Below are positions 18,581-26,662 of a DNA stretch of 64,000 nucleotides, one piece after another; position 1 is the stretch's first letter; each line of letters begins with the position of its first letter. Both the position numbers and the translations under genes were made by a program. Under the pieces are notes generated by a model. That model saw nothing but the letters and a program-made list of their open reading frames with translations, was not told the DNA's origin and made no database searches. The DNA is from Seonamhaeicola sp. ML3 (GTDB lineage: Bacteria; Bacteroidota; Bacteroidia; Flavobacteriales; Flavobacteriaceae): NCBI RefSeq assembly GCF_023273855.1, contig NZ_CP096884.1, positions 1,426,001 through 1,490,000 of the forward strand. Direction: 5' to 3'.

Positions 18581-19567
18581 CTATAATAATTTCACAACGT
18601 CTTTTGCAAAATAGGATGCTATAATATCGGCACCAGAACGCTTAAAAGCCATAGTGGTTTCCATCATTATTTGGTCATGGTCTAGCCAACCTTTTTCGGC
18701 AGCCGCTTTAATCATGGCATATTCTCCAGAAACTTGGTAAACTGCTACAGGGACATCGACATCGTTTTTTATTTCCCTAACAATATCTAAATAGGAAATT
18801 CCAGGTTTTACCATCACGATATCTGCGCCTTCATCTATATCCATTTCGGTTTCACGAACGGCTTCAAACCTATTGGCGTAATCCATTTGATAGGTTTTTT
18901 TGTCTTTTGGAATATCTTGAATATCTACAGGAGCAGAATCTAAAGCATCACGGAAAGGTCCATAAAATGCCGAAGCGTATTTAGCCGAATAGCTCATAAT
19001 GCCAGTATTAGTAAATCCTTCATCTTCTAACGCTTCACGAATAGTTAAAATACGGCCGTCCATCATATCACTTGGCGCAACAAAATCGGCACCAGCTTGC
19101 GCGTGAGATATACTCATATCTGCAAGAACTTCTGCAGTTTCGTCATTGATGATTTGTCCGTTTTCAATGATACCATCATGGCCATAAGCCGAATAAGGGT
19201 CAAGAGCCACATCGGTCATGACTAACATATCAGGACATGCATTTTTCACGGTTTTAATCGCGCGTTGCATTAATCCGTTTGGGTTTAAGGCCTCTGTGCC
19301 TTTATTATCTTTTAAATTATCGGGTACTTTAACAAAAAGCAGCACCGATTTTAATCCGAGTTTCCAAAGCTCTTTTACTTCGTTTTCAAGTAAATCTAAA
19401 CTATAACGATAGTAGTTGGGCATTGATGGAATTTCATCTTTAACCCCTTTGCCTTCAACCACAAAAAGTGGTACTAAAAAGTCGTTTGGTGTTATTACGG
19501 TTTCACGAACCAATGAACGAATAGCTTCGTTAGTTCTTAATCTTCGGTTTCTTCTAAGTGGATACAT
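18581..19567 (-). CDS. hemB: Delta-aminolevulinic acid dehydratase (porphobilinogen synthase)
   Basis: Condenses two 5-aminolevulinate molecules to porphobilinogen in the cytoplasm. The Schiff-base lysines are recognisable in TGIMSYSAKYASAFYGPFRDA-like and DIVMVKPG segments, with the metal/substrate region DVALDPYSAYGHDG. It lacks the zinc triple-cysteine motif, so it should be a magnesium-type enzyme. The start is set at the ATG at 19567 (MYPLRRNRRLR). An ATG seven codons upstream reads through a G/C-rich palindromic repeat and gives a non-conserved extension. Confidence 0.95.
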   Translation of the reverse strand: MYPLRRNRRLRTNEAIRSLVRETVITPNDFLVPLFVVEGKGVKDEIPSMPNYYRYSLDLLENEVKELWKLGLKSVLLFVKVPDNLKDNKGTEALNPNGLMQRAIKTVKNACPDMLVMTDVALDPYSAYGHDGIIENGQIINDETAEVLADMSISHAQAGADFVAPSDMMDGRILTIREALEDEGFTNTGIMSYSAKYASAFYGPFRDALDSAPVDIQDIPKDKKTYQMDYANRFEAVRETEMDIDEGADIVMVKPGISYLDIVREIKNDVDVPVAVYQVSGEYAMIKAAAEKGWLDHDQIMMETTMAFKRSGADIIASYFAKDVVKLL

Positions 19568-19571
19568 ACTT

Positions 19572-19597
19572 TGCCCCCTATCCCCCAAAGGGGGGAA
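19572..19597. repeat. G/C-rich palindromic repeat upstream of hemB
   Basis: Core CCCCCTATCCCCCAAAGGGG then GGAA. One of four related elements in the hem operon (also at 19695-19724, 21921-21953, 22012-22062), sharing a pyrimidine block, a TAAC/TATC hinge and CCCCC-AAA-GGGGG. Confidence 0.65.
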
Positions 19598-19694
19598 TAC
19601 CTATTAGGGGTGAATAGGGTTTAAAAACTTTTTCCCCAAAAATAGAGATAAAAAGTGACTATTATTTTTGTTTTTAAAATTTATGCGAGTAAGA

Positions 19695-19724
19695 GTTCCC
19701 CCTTTTGGGGGTTAGGGGGCTTTT
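19695..19724. repeat. G/C-rich palindromic repeat forming the end of hemF
   Basis: On the minus strand GCCCCCTAACCCCCAAAAGG then GGGAA. The TAA of the repeat is the hemF stop codon and its first bases encode the last residues (Lys-Ala-Pro). The CCCCC-AAAA-GGGGG arm may act as a weak hairpin. Confidence 0.7.
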
Positions 19725-20623
19725 ACCCAATCCACTGGATTTTTCAATACTGCTAGTAATTTTTCTTCTTCACTGCCTGCTTCTGGCTGATGATCATAAA
19801 CCCACTGCACGTGAGGCGGTAAGCTCATTAGGATACTCTCAATACGTCCGTTGGTTTTTAAACCGAACAATGTGCCTTTATCATGTACTAAATTAAATTC
19901 TACATAACGACCACGACGGATTTCCTGCCATGTTCTATTGGCTTCTGTGTATAGTAATTCTTTTCGTTTTTCAACAATTGGCACATAAGCATCCAAGAAA
20001 CTATCACCTACTTCGGTGACGAAATCATACCAGTTTTCCATAGTCATATCATCCGAAGCTTTACAATAATCAAAAAATAAACCGCCAATGCCTCTACCTT
20101 CGTTCCTATGTGCGTTATAAAAATACTCATCGCAACGTGCTTTATACTTAAGATAAAATTCTGGATTATGTTTGTCGCAGGCGGTTTTACATACCTCATG
20201 AAAGTGTTTGGCATCTTCTTCAAACAGGTAGTATGGTGTTAAATCCTGTCCGCCACCAAACCATTGATCAATAATAGCCCCATCTTCATCATACATTTCA
20301 AAATAGCGCCAGTTAGCATGTACTGTTGGCACCATTGGGTTTTTAGGGTGAATGACCAAGCTTAATCCGCAGGCAAAAAAGTCTACATCACCAACGTTAA
20401 AGTAAGCTTGCATAGACTTTGGTAGTTTGCCATGAACACCAGAAATATTGACACCGCCTTTTTCGAACACATTGCCATTTTCAATAACGCGCGTTCTTCC
20501 GCCTCCACCTTCCAGGCGTTTCCAAATGTCTTCCTGAAACGTAGCCTTACCATCTAGCTCTTCTAGTTTTGAGGTGATTTGATTTTGTAAATTTTGTATG
20601 TATTGATAGAACTTGTCTTTCAT
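19712..20623 (-). CDS. hemF: Oxygen-dependent coproporphyrinogen III oxidase
   Basis: A 303-residue enzyme that oxidatively decarboxylates coproporphyrinogen III to protoporphyrinogen IX using oxygen. Family signatures include the VIENGNVFEKGGVNISGVHG N-terminal block, WFGGGQDLTPYYLFEEDAKHFH with metal-site histidines, and the C-terminal YVEFNLVHDKGTLFGLKTNGRIESILMS-type region. It indicates aerobic haem synthesis. The final residues and stop codon come from a dispersed palindromic repeat. It starts 2 nt after the GNAT gene ends. Confidence 0.96.
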   Translation of the reverse strand: MKDKFYQYIQNLQNQITSKLEELDGKATFQEDIWKRLEGGGGRTRVIENGNVFEKGGVNISGVHGKLPKSMQAYFNVGDVDFFACGLSLVIHPKNPMVPTVHANWRYFEMYDEDGAIIDQWFGGGQDLTPYYLFEEDAKHFHEVCKTACDKHNPEFYLKYKARCDEYFYNAHRNEGRGIGGLFFDYCKASDDMTMENWYDFVTEVGDSFLDAYVPIVEKRKELLYTEANRTWQEIRRGRYVEFNLVHDKGTLFGLKTNGRIESILMSLPPHVQWVYDHQPEAGSEEEKLLAVLKNPVDWVKAP

Positions 20624-20625
20624 AA

Positions 20626-21168
20626 TTATTTTACTTCTTTATATAGTTCGTAAAGCTCCATATCTAAAGGGGCTTCTCCTGGCGGCGTATATTCTTTTTC
20701 TAATGTTTTTATCCAAGTAAAATTACAATTTTCAGCCACTTTTTTACTGCTTATATTGTCTTTGTGAACAATAATTTGAAGCGTTTTCAACTCAAATTCA
20801 TTAAAGGCATAATTGGATAAAAAATTGATAGACTTGGTTGTTATACCTTGTCCTTCATTTTCATAATGGATGCAATATGCAAATTCGCCTTGCTTTTTAT
20901 TCCAATTAATTTCTTTTAGGAAGATCAGTCCAATTATTTTATTGGTGTCTTTAGGTTTAAGGGTAAATAAAAAGAGTTCTTTCTTGTTAAACTGATTTAC
21001 CTTTTTGTCTACATAAAATTTAGATAAATCTGGATTTAAATTTTGAGCTAAGGTTTTTGGGAAATAACGCCTTAATCGGTCCTCATTGGCATTAACGAAA
21101 TTGCAGATATTCCAGGCATCTTGTGTATTGATGGGATTGATTTTAAAAGTACTGGAACTAAACAACAT
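20626..21168 (-). CDS. GNAT N-acetyltransferase (RimJ/RimL-like)
   Basis: A 180-residue acetyltransferase with the usual GNAT order: beta strands around IIGLIFLKEINWNKKQGEFAYCI, the acetyl-CoA loop region in ENEGQGITTKSINFL (replacing Q/RxxGxG/A), and FELKTLQIIVHKDNISSKKVAENCNF near the end. It probably acetylates a protein N-terminus or small amine. The substrate is unknown. It overlaps the EI24 gene by 11 nt within the hem operon, with no known link to haem. Confidence 0.85.
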   Translation of the reverse strand: MLFSSSTFKINPINTQDAWNICNFVNANEDRLRRYFPKTLAQNLNPDLSKFYVDKKVNQFNKKELFLFTLKPKDTNKIIGLIFLKEINWNKKQGEFAYCIHYENEGQGITTKSINFLSNYAFNEFELKTLQIIVHKDNISSKKVAENCNFTWIKTLEKEYTPPGEAPLDMELYELYKEVK

Positions 21169-21916
21169 GTTGCAGTTTGTTATCTAGGTTTAAGGTTTCC
21201 ACAGTTTTAACGGATGCCGCTGTAACCGAAAGCGGAAGCACTAAAATAACGCCAATTACTGGAACAAATAAAAGTAGCAAAAACACAATACCGTTTCCAA
21301 TAGTTACACCTTTATGTTTCCTCACAAATTGAATACTATCTCTATATGTAAAATGACGCTCTAACGTATAATCCATATTACCAAAACCAGCATAATAGGC
21401 TTGCATTAAAAATAACAGAATGGTTGAGAAAATGTTGACTATGGGAATGAATTTTAAAATGAGTATTGGAATGGTTAATACCAGTTCCATCATCAGGTTT
21501 CTAAGGTTTATTCTAATGCCACGCCACAACTGTTGCATAAACGAAGTGTCTCTATTGGAGTGAGGTTGGGTTCCAGTTAAATGGGCTTCAATTTTTTCTG
21601 AAACGGGACTCATAAATGGCGCCGAAAGCGCCATGATAATGTGTTTGAAAAGGATTAGGCCAATGATTAGAACAATTAATCCGCCAATAAATGAGCTAAT
21701 GGTTGCGAATGTTTCTTTGCCCCAATCCCAAATCCAAATTCTTGAAATAAAACTACCAATATTATCTGAAAGACCATAAGCGGAAGTGAATATGGCAATA
21801 GCTGTTATTAAACTAATACCCATAGGTACGGCAAAATACTTCCAAAGTTTTAGTTTAGATATTAAACCAAAGGCTCCGAAGTAGGCTTTAATTCCTGCTG
21901 ATATTTTTTTAATCAT
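21158..21916 (-). CDS. EI24 domain membrane protein (CysZ-like)
   Basis: A 252-residue integral membrane protein with four hydrophobic segments (roughly residues 30-50, 70-100, 140-170 and 205-235), matching the EI24/CysZ family. E. coli CysZ imports sulfate, but flavobacterial versions are regularly found inside hem clusters and have no proven substrate. The 11-nt overlap with the GNAT gene indicates coupled translation. A palindromic repeat lies just upstream of its start. Confidence 0.8.
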   Translation of the reverse strand: MIKKISAGIKAYFGAFGLISKLKLWKYFAVPMGISLITAIAIFTSAYGLSDNIGSFISRIWIWDWGKETFATISSFIGGLIVLIIGLILFKHIIMALSAPFMSPVSEKIEAHLTGTQPHSNRDTSFMQQLWRGIRINLRNLMMELVLTIPILILKFIPIVNIFSTILLFLMQAYYAGFGNMDYTLERHFTYRDSIQFVRKHKGVTIGNGIVFLLLLFVPVIGVILVLPLSVTAASVKTVETLNLDNKLQHVV

Positions 21917-21920
21917 AATG

Positions 21921-21953
21921 GCCTCTCCCTAACCCTCTCCAAGGAGAGGGAAT
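21921..21953. repeat. G/C-rich palindromic repeat upstream of the EI24 gene
   Basis: GCCTCTCCCTAACCCTCTCC then AAGGAGAGGGAA. The arms CCCTCTCC and GGAGAGGG pair perfectly over an AA loop. This copy is inverted relative to the hemE copy 60 nt away. Confidence 0.7.
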
Positions 21954-22011
21954 GGTTTACGTTTAAATTATTAGTTATCCGTAACTTATAAAAAACTTAT
22001 GAGTTACAGTT

Positions 22012-22062
22012 TCTCCCCCTTTGGGGAGACCTGCCTGTCGACAGACAGGTTAAGAGGGGCTT
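22012..22062. repeat. G/C-rich palindromic repeat forming the end of hemE
   Basis: Minus strand AAAGCCCCTCTTAACC, then a nested perfect palindrome around CCTGTCTGTCGACAGGCAGG, then TCTCCCCAAAGGGGGAGA. The hemE stop codon TAA lies inside it, and the preceding bases encode Lys-Ser-Pro-Ser. Confidence 0.7.
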
Positions 22063-23081
22063 TTATATTCTTTTACAGCATCTATAAATGCTTTAGCATT
22101 GTCTAAAGGTATGTTTGGCAAAATTCCATGACCTAAATTTACAATGTATTTATCCTTGCCAAAATCGTTAATCATTTGAGTAACCATTTTTTTGATTTCA
22201 GCAGGTGGTGATAACAATCTTGAGGGGTCAAAATTACCCTGTAACGTAATGTTTCCACCGGTTAAATAACGGGCATTTCGCGGAGAACAGGTCCAATCTA
22301 CACCTAATGCCGAAGCATTACTCTTAGCCATATCTCCAAGCGCAAACCAACACCCTTTACCAAAGGCAATTACAGGAGCTTCGTCTTTAAGAGCTTCAAT
22401 AATCTGATTGATATACTGCCAGGAAAACTCTTGATAATCGTTTGGTGATAACATGCCTCCCCAAGAATCGAATACTTGAACCGCGTTAACACCAGCTTTT
22501 ACTTTTTCTTTAAGATAAGCAATAGTGGTATCGGTTATTTTTTGAAGCATTTGGTGTGCAGCTATCGGATTCGTAAAACAGAATTCCTTGGCTTTGTCAA
22601 ACGTTTTACTGCCTTGGCCTTGTACACAATAACAAAGAATGGTCCATGGAGACCCCGCAAAACCAATCAACGGAATGTCATCATTTAATAATTCCTTGGT
22701 AGCTTTTATGGCCTGATAAACATAATCCAATTCAACTTTTACGTCTGGAACGATAACATTATCAACGTCTTTTTGAGAGCGAACAGGATTTGGCAGATAA
22801 GGCCCAAAATTTGGTTTCATTTGTACCTCAATATTCATGGCTTGCGGAATTACCAAAATATCACTGAATAAAATAGCAGCATCCATACCATATCTGCGGA
22901 TAGGTTGCACCGTAATTTCACTGGCTAATTCGGGAGTTCGGCATCGTGTAAAAAAGTCGTATTTCTCACGGATGGCCATAAATTCTGGTAAATAACGTCC
23001 TGCTTGACGCATCATCCATACTGGCGGGCGGTCAACCGTTTCACCTTTTAGTGCTCTTAAAAATAAATCGTTCTTTATCAT
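22050..23081 (-). CDS. hemE: Uroporphyrinogen decarboxylase
   Basis: A 343-residue cytoplasmic enzyme removing four carboxyl groups from uroporphyrinogen III to give coproporphyrinogen III. Signature 1 is [15 protein letters not shown] near the N-terminus (substrate-binding arginines), and signature 2 is in [16 protein letters not shown]. The catalytic aspartate lies in [12 protein letters not shown]. Full length. The last four residues derive from a palindromic repeat. Third gene of the leftward hem operon, separated from hemC-hemD by the inserted four-helix-bundle gene. Confidence 0.96.
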   Translation of the reverse strand: MIKNDLFLRALKGETVDRPPVWMMRQAGRYLPEFMAIREKYDFFTRCRTPELASEITVQPIRRYGMDAAILFSDILVIPQAMNIEVQMKPNFGPYLPNPVRSQKDVDNVIVPDVKVELDYVYQAIKATKELLNDDIPLIGFAGSPWTILCYCVQGQGSKTFDKAKEFCFTNPIAAHQMLQKITDTTIAYLKEKVKAGVNAVQVFDSWGGMLSPNDYQEFSWQYINQIIEALKDEAPVIAFGKGCWFALGDMAKSNASALGVDWTCSPRNARYLTGGNITLQGNFDPSRLLSPPAEIKKMVTQMINDFGKDKYIVNLGHGILPNIPLDNAKAFIDAVKEYKSPS

Positions 23082-23082
23082 A

Positions 23083-23117
23083 GTTAGCGTTTAGCTTTTG
23101 GCTTTTAGCTATTAGCT
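23083..23117. repeat. Direct repeat, left flank of four-helix-bundle gene
   Basis: The block 23089-23117 matches 23493-23521 at 27 of 29 positions in the same orientation. Internally it is a degenerate 7-bp array: GTTAGCG TTTAGCT TTTGGCT, then two more TTAGC units. Confidence 0.8.
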
Positions 23118-23125
23118 GAAAAGCG

Positions 23126-23482
23126 TTAACTGTTTTTAATTTTATTTATTAAACTATTTATCATTTTCGCTTCTTTTTGGACTAAAGTAAAAATAGATTC
23201 TAGTTCTTTTTCTTCTATAAATTTTAATTTTTGAGCAATTACTAGTTGGGTTTCCACTTCGAATAAAGAGCCGATTGCTATCTCAAGAAAGCGTTTAAAC
23301 TCTACTTCACTATTTCTGCTACAACCCTCAGCAATATTCGATGGAACTGAAACAGCCGCTCTTGTAATCTGACTTCTTAAACCAAACTTTTCTTCGGAAG
23401 GTAATTTGTCGGATAATTGATATATCTGCGTTACCAGTTCAATTCCGTTCTTCCATATGTCTAGTTTTCTGAAATCTCTCAT
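23126..23482 (-). CDS. Four-helix-bundle protein (S23/23S rRNA intervening-sequence family)
   Basis: A 118-residue helical protein of the four-helix-bundle family (TIGR02436 type). Recognisable blocks are FRKLDIWKNGIELVTQIYQL, SQITRAAVSVPSNIAEG and RFLEIAIGSLFEVETQL. Such proteins are encoded inside 23S rRNA intervening sequences of some bacteria and are related to Avd of diversity-generating retroelements. Here no rRNA or retroelement is nearby. The gene sits in the hem operon between hemC-hemD and hemE and is flanked by 29-bp direct repeats and a 7-bp tandem array, so it looks like a mobile insertion. Molecular role unknown, probably nucleic-acid binding. Confidence 0.85.
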   Translation of the reverse strand: MRDFRKLDIWKNGIELVTQIYQLSDKLPSEEKFGLRSQITRAAVSVPSNIAEGCSRNSEVEFKRFLEIAIGSLFEVETQLVIAQKLKFIEEKELESIFTLVQKEAKMINSLINKIKNS

Positions 23483-23492
23483 TTTTTTTGGT

Positions 23493-23521
23493 GTTTAGCT
23501 TTTGGCCTTTGGCTATTAGCT
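23493..23521. repeat. Direct repeat, right flank of four-helix-bundle gene
   Basis: Same-orientation partner of 23089-23117, with two differences in 29 positions (T/C and A/G). It starts 11 nt upstream of the four-helix-bundle start codon. Confidence 0.8.
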
Positions 23522-23531
23522 TAATAGGTTT

Positions 23532-23647
23532 GCTAACAGCTAACAGCTAACAGCTAACAGCTAACAGCTAACAGCTAACAGCTAACAGCTAACAGCTAAC
23601 AGCTAACAGCTAACAGCTAACAGCTAACAGCTAACAGCTAACAGCTA
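23532..23647. repeat. Tandem array of 16 GCTAACA heptamers
   Basis: Sixteen perfect 7-bp units (23532-23643) plus a partial GCTA. The array runs into the hemC-hemD stop codon at 23645-23647. Its unit is the reverse complement of the TGTTAGC-like units in the flanking direct repeats. It does not resemble CRISPR because there are no spacers. Confidence 0.95.
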
Positions 23648-25219
23648 TACATAATGCTCATTCACCAACTCAATAACACTTTCTACCGTTGGCACTTTAG
23701 CTATTTTAACTTCCTTAAAATGCTTACGTGCTTCCTTTGCAGTGGTTTCTCCAATGCAAAATGCCACAATGTCTTTATCGTTTTTCTGCTTATAACTTTG
23801 AACTGTTGATGGACTGTAAAACATCACACTATTTACAGTATCATCAAGCGCTATGCCGTCAAATTTTGTTTGGTAGGCTTCCACCTCATTTACCTTGATA
23901 TGATTTTCCTCCAATATGGTAGGTAAATCATCTAATCTTAAATCACTACAGAAGTAGGTAACTTCAGTTCCTTCAATAAATTCAACCAAGTATTCTGCCA
24001 AGGCCTTAGCGTTTTTTTCAGAATGGGTAACCTTACCAATTTTATTTTCAACAAGTCGTTTGGTGCGTCTACCAACGCAATAAATATTTTTAAACTGTAA
24101 TTCTTCCGGAGGAAAGTTCATAAGCAGAGCATCTACTGCATTCTTACTGGTTATGATAACGTTTTGAATTTCTTCTTTTACAACGCGCTTATGAATTCGG
24201 TTCGGATTTGTTTTTATGAAATCAGAGCTATCTGCCTTTACTTTTTCATGAAATAACAACCGTTGGTCTTCAGTTAGTGATTTGGTGGAGTAGACATTCG
24301 TTTTTTTGCTTTCATTTTTAATATCATCCATTAAACGTTTACCGCCACGTTCAATGATATAGTTAGCGGCATATTCCGCAATATCTTGATGTCTTCCTAA
24401 TTGCTGAACCCGTTTTATCTCAATCTTTTTAGAACCATCTTTACTTAAAAGCACGCCTTTAAAGGTGATTTCCTCGTCTTTAATCCTTGCTAAAGCGCCA
24501 ATAGGAGCCGTACAGCCGCCTTCTAGTTTATTTAAAAACTCACGTTCTATAGTGGTACAGATTTCGGTTTCTTCATGATTTAACTGGGCACAAGCCTCTA
24601 CGGCATAATCATTCTCACCTAAAGCCGCTATCATGATAGCACCTTGAGCAGGTGCAGGCACCATCCAATCAAGGTTTATGGATTCATCTGGTCTAATGCC
24701 AATTCTACCAATTCCTGCTGCGGCAAAAATAGCACCATTCCAATCATTATCTTTTAATTTTTGCAAACGGGAATTCACATTACCACGCAAATCTACAACC
24801 GTATGGGTTGGATAGCGATTTAACCACATGGCACGTCTTCTTAAACTTCCTGTAGCAATAATAGCTTCCTTTGCGCTTAGAAATTCTTCGTTATTTTTAA
24901 AAACAAGCGTATCATTTACATTACCACGTTTTAAAACGGCCACCTGAACAATGCCTTTTGGCAAAATGGTTGGTACATCTTTTAGTGAATGTACGGCGAT
25001 ATCGATGTCGTTATTCAATAAAGCAATATCTAACGTTTTTGTAAATATGCCTGTAATACCAAGCTCGTAGAGGGGTTTGTCTAATACAATATCGCCGGTA
25101 GATTTAACCGGGACTAGTTCTGTTTTGTAACCTAAATTTTCAAGTTGTTGCTGAACAGTTTTGGCCTGCCATAGTGCTAATTCACTATCGCGAGTACCAA
25201 TTTTAATGGTTTTAGACAT
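23645..25219 (-). CDS. hemC-hemD: Fused hydroxymethylbilane synthase / uroporphyrinogen-III synthase
   Basis: A 524-residue bifunctional haem enzyme. Residues 1 to about 300 are porphobilinogen deaminase: KIGTRDSELALWQAK start, AVHSLKDVPT, RGNVNSRLQKL and the dipyrromethane-cofactor cysteine in LEGGCTAPIGA. After a linker near residues 300-340, the remainder matches HemD with its SKNAVDALL, CVGRRTKRLVENK and CIGETTAKEARK blocks. It makes uroporphyrinogen III from porphobilinogen without releasing hydroxymethylbilane. It overlaps hemA by 8 nt. The stop codon lies in the tandem heptamer array. Confidence 0.95.
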   Translation of the reverse strand: MSKTIKIGTRDSELALWQAKTVQQQLENLGYKTELVPVKSTGDIVLDKPLYELGITGIFTKTLDIALLNNDIDIAVHSLKDVPTILPKGIVQVAVLKRGNVNDTLVFKNNEEFLSAKEAIIATGSLRRRAMWLNRYPTHTVVDLRGNVNSRLQKLKDNDWNGAIFAAAGIGRIGIRPDESINLDWMVPAPAQGAIMIAALGENDYAVEACAQLNHEETEICTTIEREFLNKLEGGCTAPIGALARIKDEEITFKGVLLSKDGSKKIEIKRVQQLGRHQDIAEYAANYIIERGGKRLMDDIKNESKKTNVYSTKSLTEDQRLLFHEKVKADSSDFIKTNPNRIHKRVVKEEIQNVIITSKNAVDALLMNFPPEELQFKNIYCVGRRTKRLVENKIGKVTHSEKNAKALAEYLVEFIEGTEVTYFCSDLRLDDLPTILEENHIKVNEVEAYQTKFDGIALDDTVNSVMFYSPSTVQSYKQKNDKDIVAFCIGETTAKEARKHFKEVKIAKVPTVESVIELVNEHYV

Positions 25220-26471
25220 TTTGGGATCCTTCTAGCTGAAACACTTTTTTAATAAGTTCTAGACTATCGTCTGTAGAACTATTGTCATCTTTTAGGTGAT
25301 GTGCAAAGTGATTAGTGATTTTCTGAATAATATTTTTACTGATAATGTTGGCTTGCTCTTCGTTAAAGTCGGATAATTTTTTACGTTGTGTATCCAATTC
25401 TGCAGTAGCAAAATCAGCAAGTTTATGCTTTAAAGCCTTGATTGTAGGCGCAAATTTCCTGGTTTCCAGCCAAGCATTAAACTCGGCATTCACTTCCGCA
25501 ATAATATTTTCTGCTTGAGGAATATAGGCTTTGCGTTTTTCTAGAGTTTCATCGGTCATTTGCGATAAATAATCTAAATGAACAAGTGTGACGTTATCTA
25601 GGTCGTTTACATTTTCATCTACATTCTTTGGTATAGACAGATCTAAGATAAGTAAAGGTTTTTTAGATTGTATTAGTTGTTTATCTATGGTTGGTCTATG
25701 TGCTCCGGTTGCAACAATTAATATATCTGAACTACTAACTTCCTCCTGTAGGTTGGCATAATCTTTAACTATTAAGTTAAATTTTCCAGCTATTCTTTCG
25801 GCCTTATCTTTTGTACGATTAATTAAGGTGATGTGCTCGTTTTTGGTATGCTTTACCAAATTTTCACAAGTATTTCTTCCAATTTTACCAGTACCAAACA
25901 GCAATATGTTTTTGCTAGAAACATCTTCAATATGTTTTTGTATATATTGAACCGACGCAAAAGACACAGAAGTTGCTCCAGAAGACAGTTCCGTTTCGTT
26001 TTTAATACGTTTGCTGGCCTGAATGACTACATTTATTAGGCGCTCCAGGAATGGATTAAGTAAGTTATGCTCTTTGGAAAGGTTGGCGCTTGATTTTAAC
26101 TGACTGATAATTTCAAAATCACCTAAAATCTGACTATCTAATCCAGAACCAACGCGAAACATGTGGCTTATGGCTTCTTTATTTTTGTAAACGTAGGCTA
26201 CTTTTTGGAATTCGTCAACTGTACCTTCGGTATTATCGCAAAGTAATTTTATGAGTTGAAATGGATGCTCTGCAAAGCCATAAATTTCAGTTCGGTTACA
26301 CGTAGAGGTAACTATCAAACTTTCAATATGACTTTCTTTGGCCTGTTCGAGCAAAAGAGTTCTAGAATCATCACTTAAACTAAAGTGACCTCTTATTTTC
26401 GCATCGGCTTTTTTGTAGCTTAAACCAATGGCATAAAAGTTTTTACTTCTAGAAATATTGTATGTGTGCAT
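25212..26471 (-). CDS. hemA: Glutamyl-tRNA reductase
   Basis: A 419-residue enzyme reducing glutamyl-tRNA(Glu) to glutamate-1-semialdehyde, the first committed step of C5-pathway haem synthesis. The catalytic cysteine is Cys58 in TSTCNRTEIYG. GSGLDSQILGDFEI and the NADPH-binding FGTGKIGRNTCENL follow, then a C-terminal dimerisation helix. First gene of the leftward hem operon, divergent from an AraC regulator. The partner hemL is not in this window. Confidence 0.96.
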   Translation of the reverse strand: MHTYNISRSKNFYAIGLSYKKADAKIRGHFSLSDDSRTLLLEQAKESHIESLIVTSTCNRTEIYGFAEHPFQLIKLLCDNTEGTVDEFQKVAYVYKNKEAISHMFRVGSGLDSQILGDFEIISQLKSSANLSKEHNLLNPFLERLINVVIQASKRIKNETELSSGATSVSFASVQYIQKHIEDVSSKNILLFGTGKIGRNTCENLVKHTKNEHITLINRTKDKAERIAGKFNLIVKDYANLQEEVSSSDILIVATGAHRPTIDKQLIQSKKPLLILDLSIPKNVDENVNDLDNVTLVHLDYLSQMTDETLEKRKAYIPQAENIIAEVNAEFNAWLETRKFAPTIKALKHKLADFATAELDTQRKKLSDFNEEQANIISKNIIQKITNHFAHHLKDDNSSTDDSLELIKKVFQLEGSQNV

Positions 26472-26493
26472 AATGTTACCTGACTGTGCAGAG

Positions 26494-26501
26494 CAAAAAT
26501 A
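26494..26501 (-). promoter_or_regulatory. Candidate -7 box for the hemA operon
   Basis: Minus-strand TATTTTTG (TAnnTTTG consensus), 23 nt upstream of the hemA start codon in the divergent hemA/AraC intergenic region. Confidence 0.5.
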
Positions 26502-26595
26502 GAACCATCGCTAAAAAAAAAATAACGCTCAAAGAACTTTTAGTATCGTTTTAAGTTTTTTAACCACTTTTCATGTTAAAATATGATAAATGTCA

Positions 26596-26603
26596 TATTT
26601 TTG
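26596..26603 (+). promoter_or_regulatory. Candidate -7 box for the AraC gene divergent from hemA
   Basis: TATTTTTG on the plus strand, 60 nt before the AraC start. No convincing -33 TTG is present. Confidence 0.45.
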
Positions 26604-26662
26604 TAGTGAAATAGGCAGTTTTCAAAGGGTTAATCTGGAATCATTCTAAATAATAAGCAAAT

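Noticed and set aside
23532-23647. CRISPR array
   Set aside because: Units are 7 bp, perfectly tandem and have no spacers; no cas genes are present.
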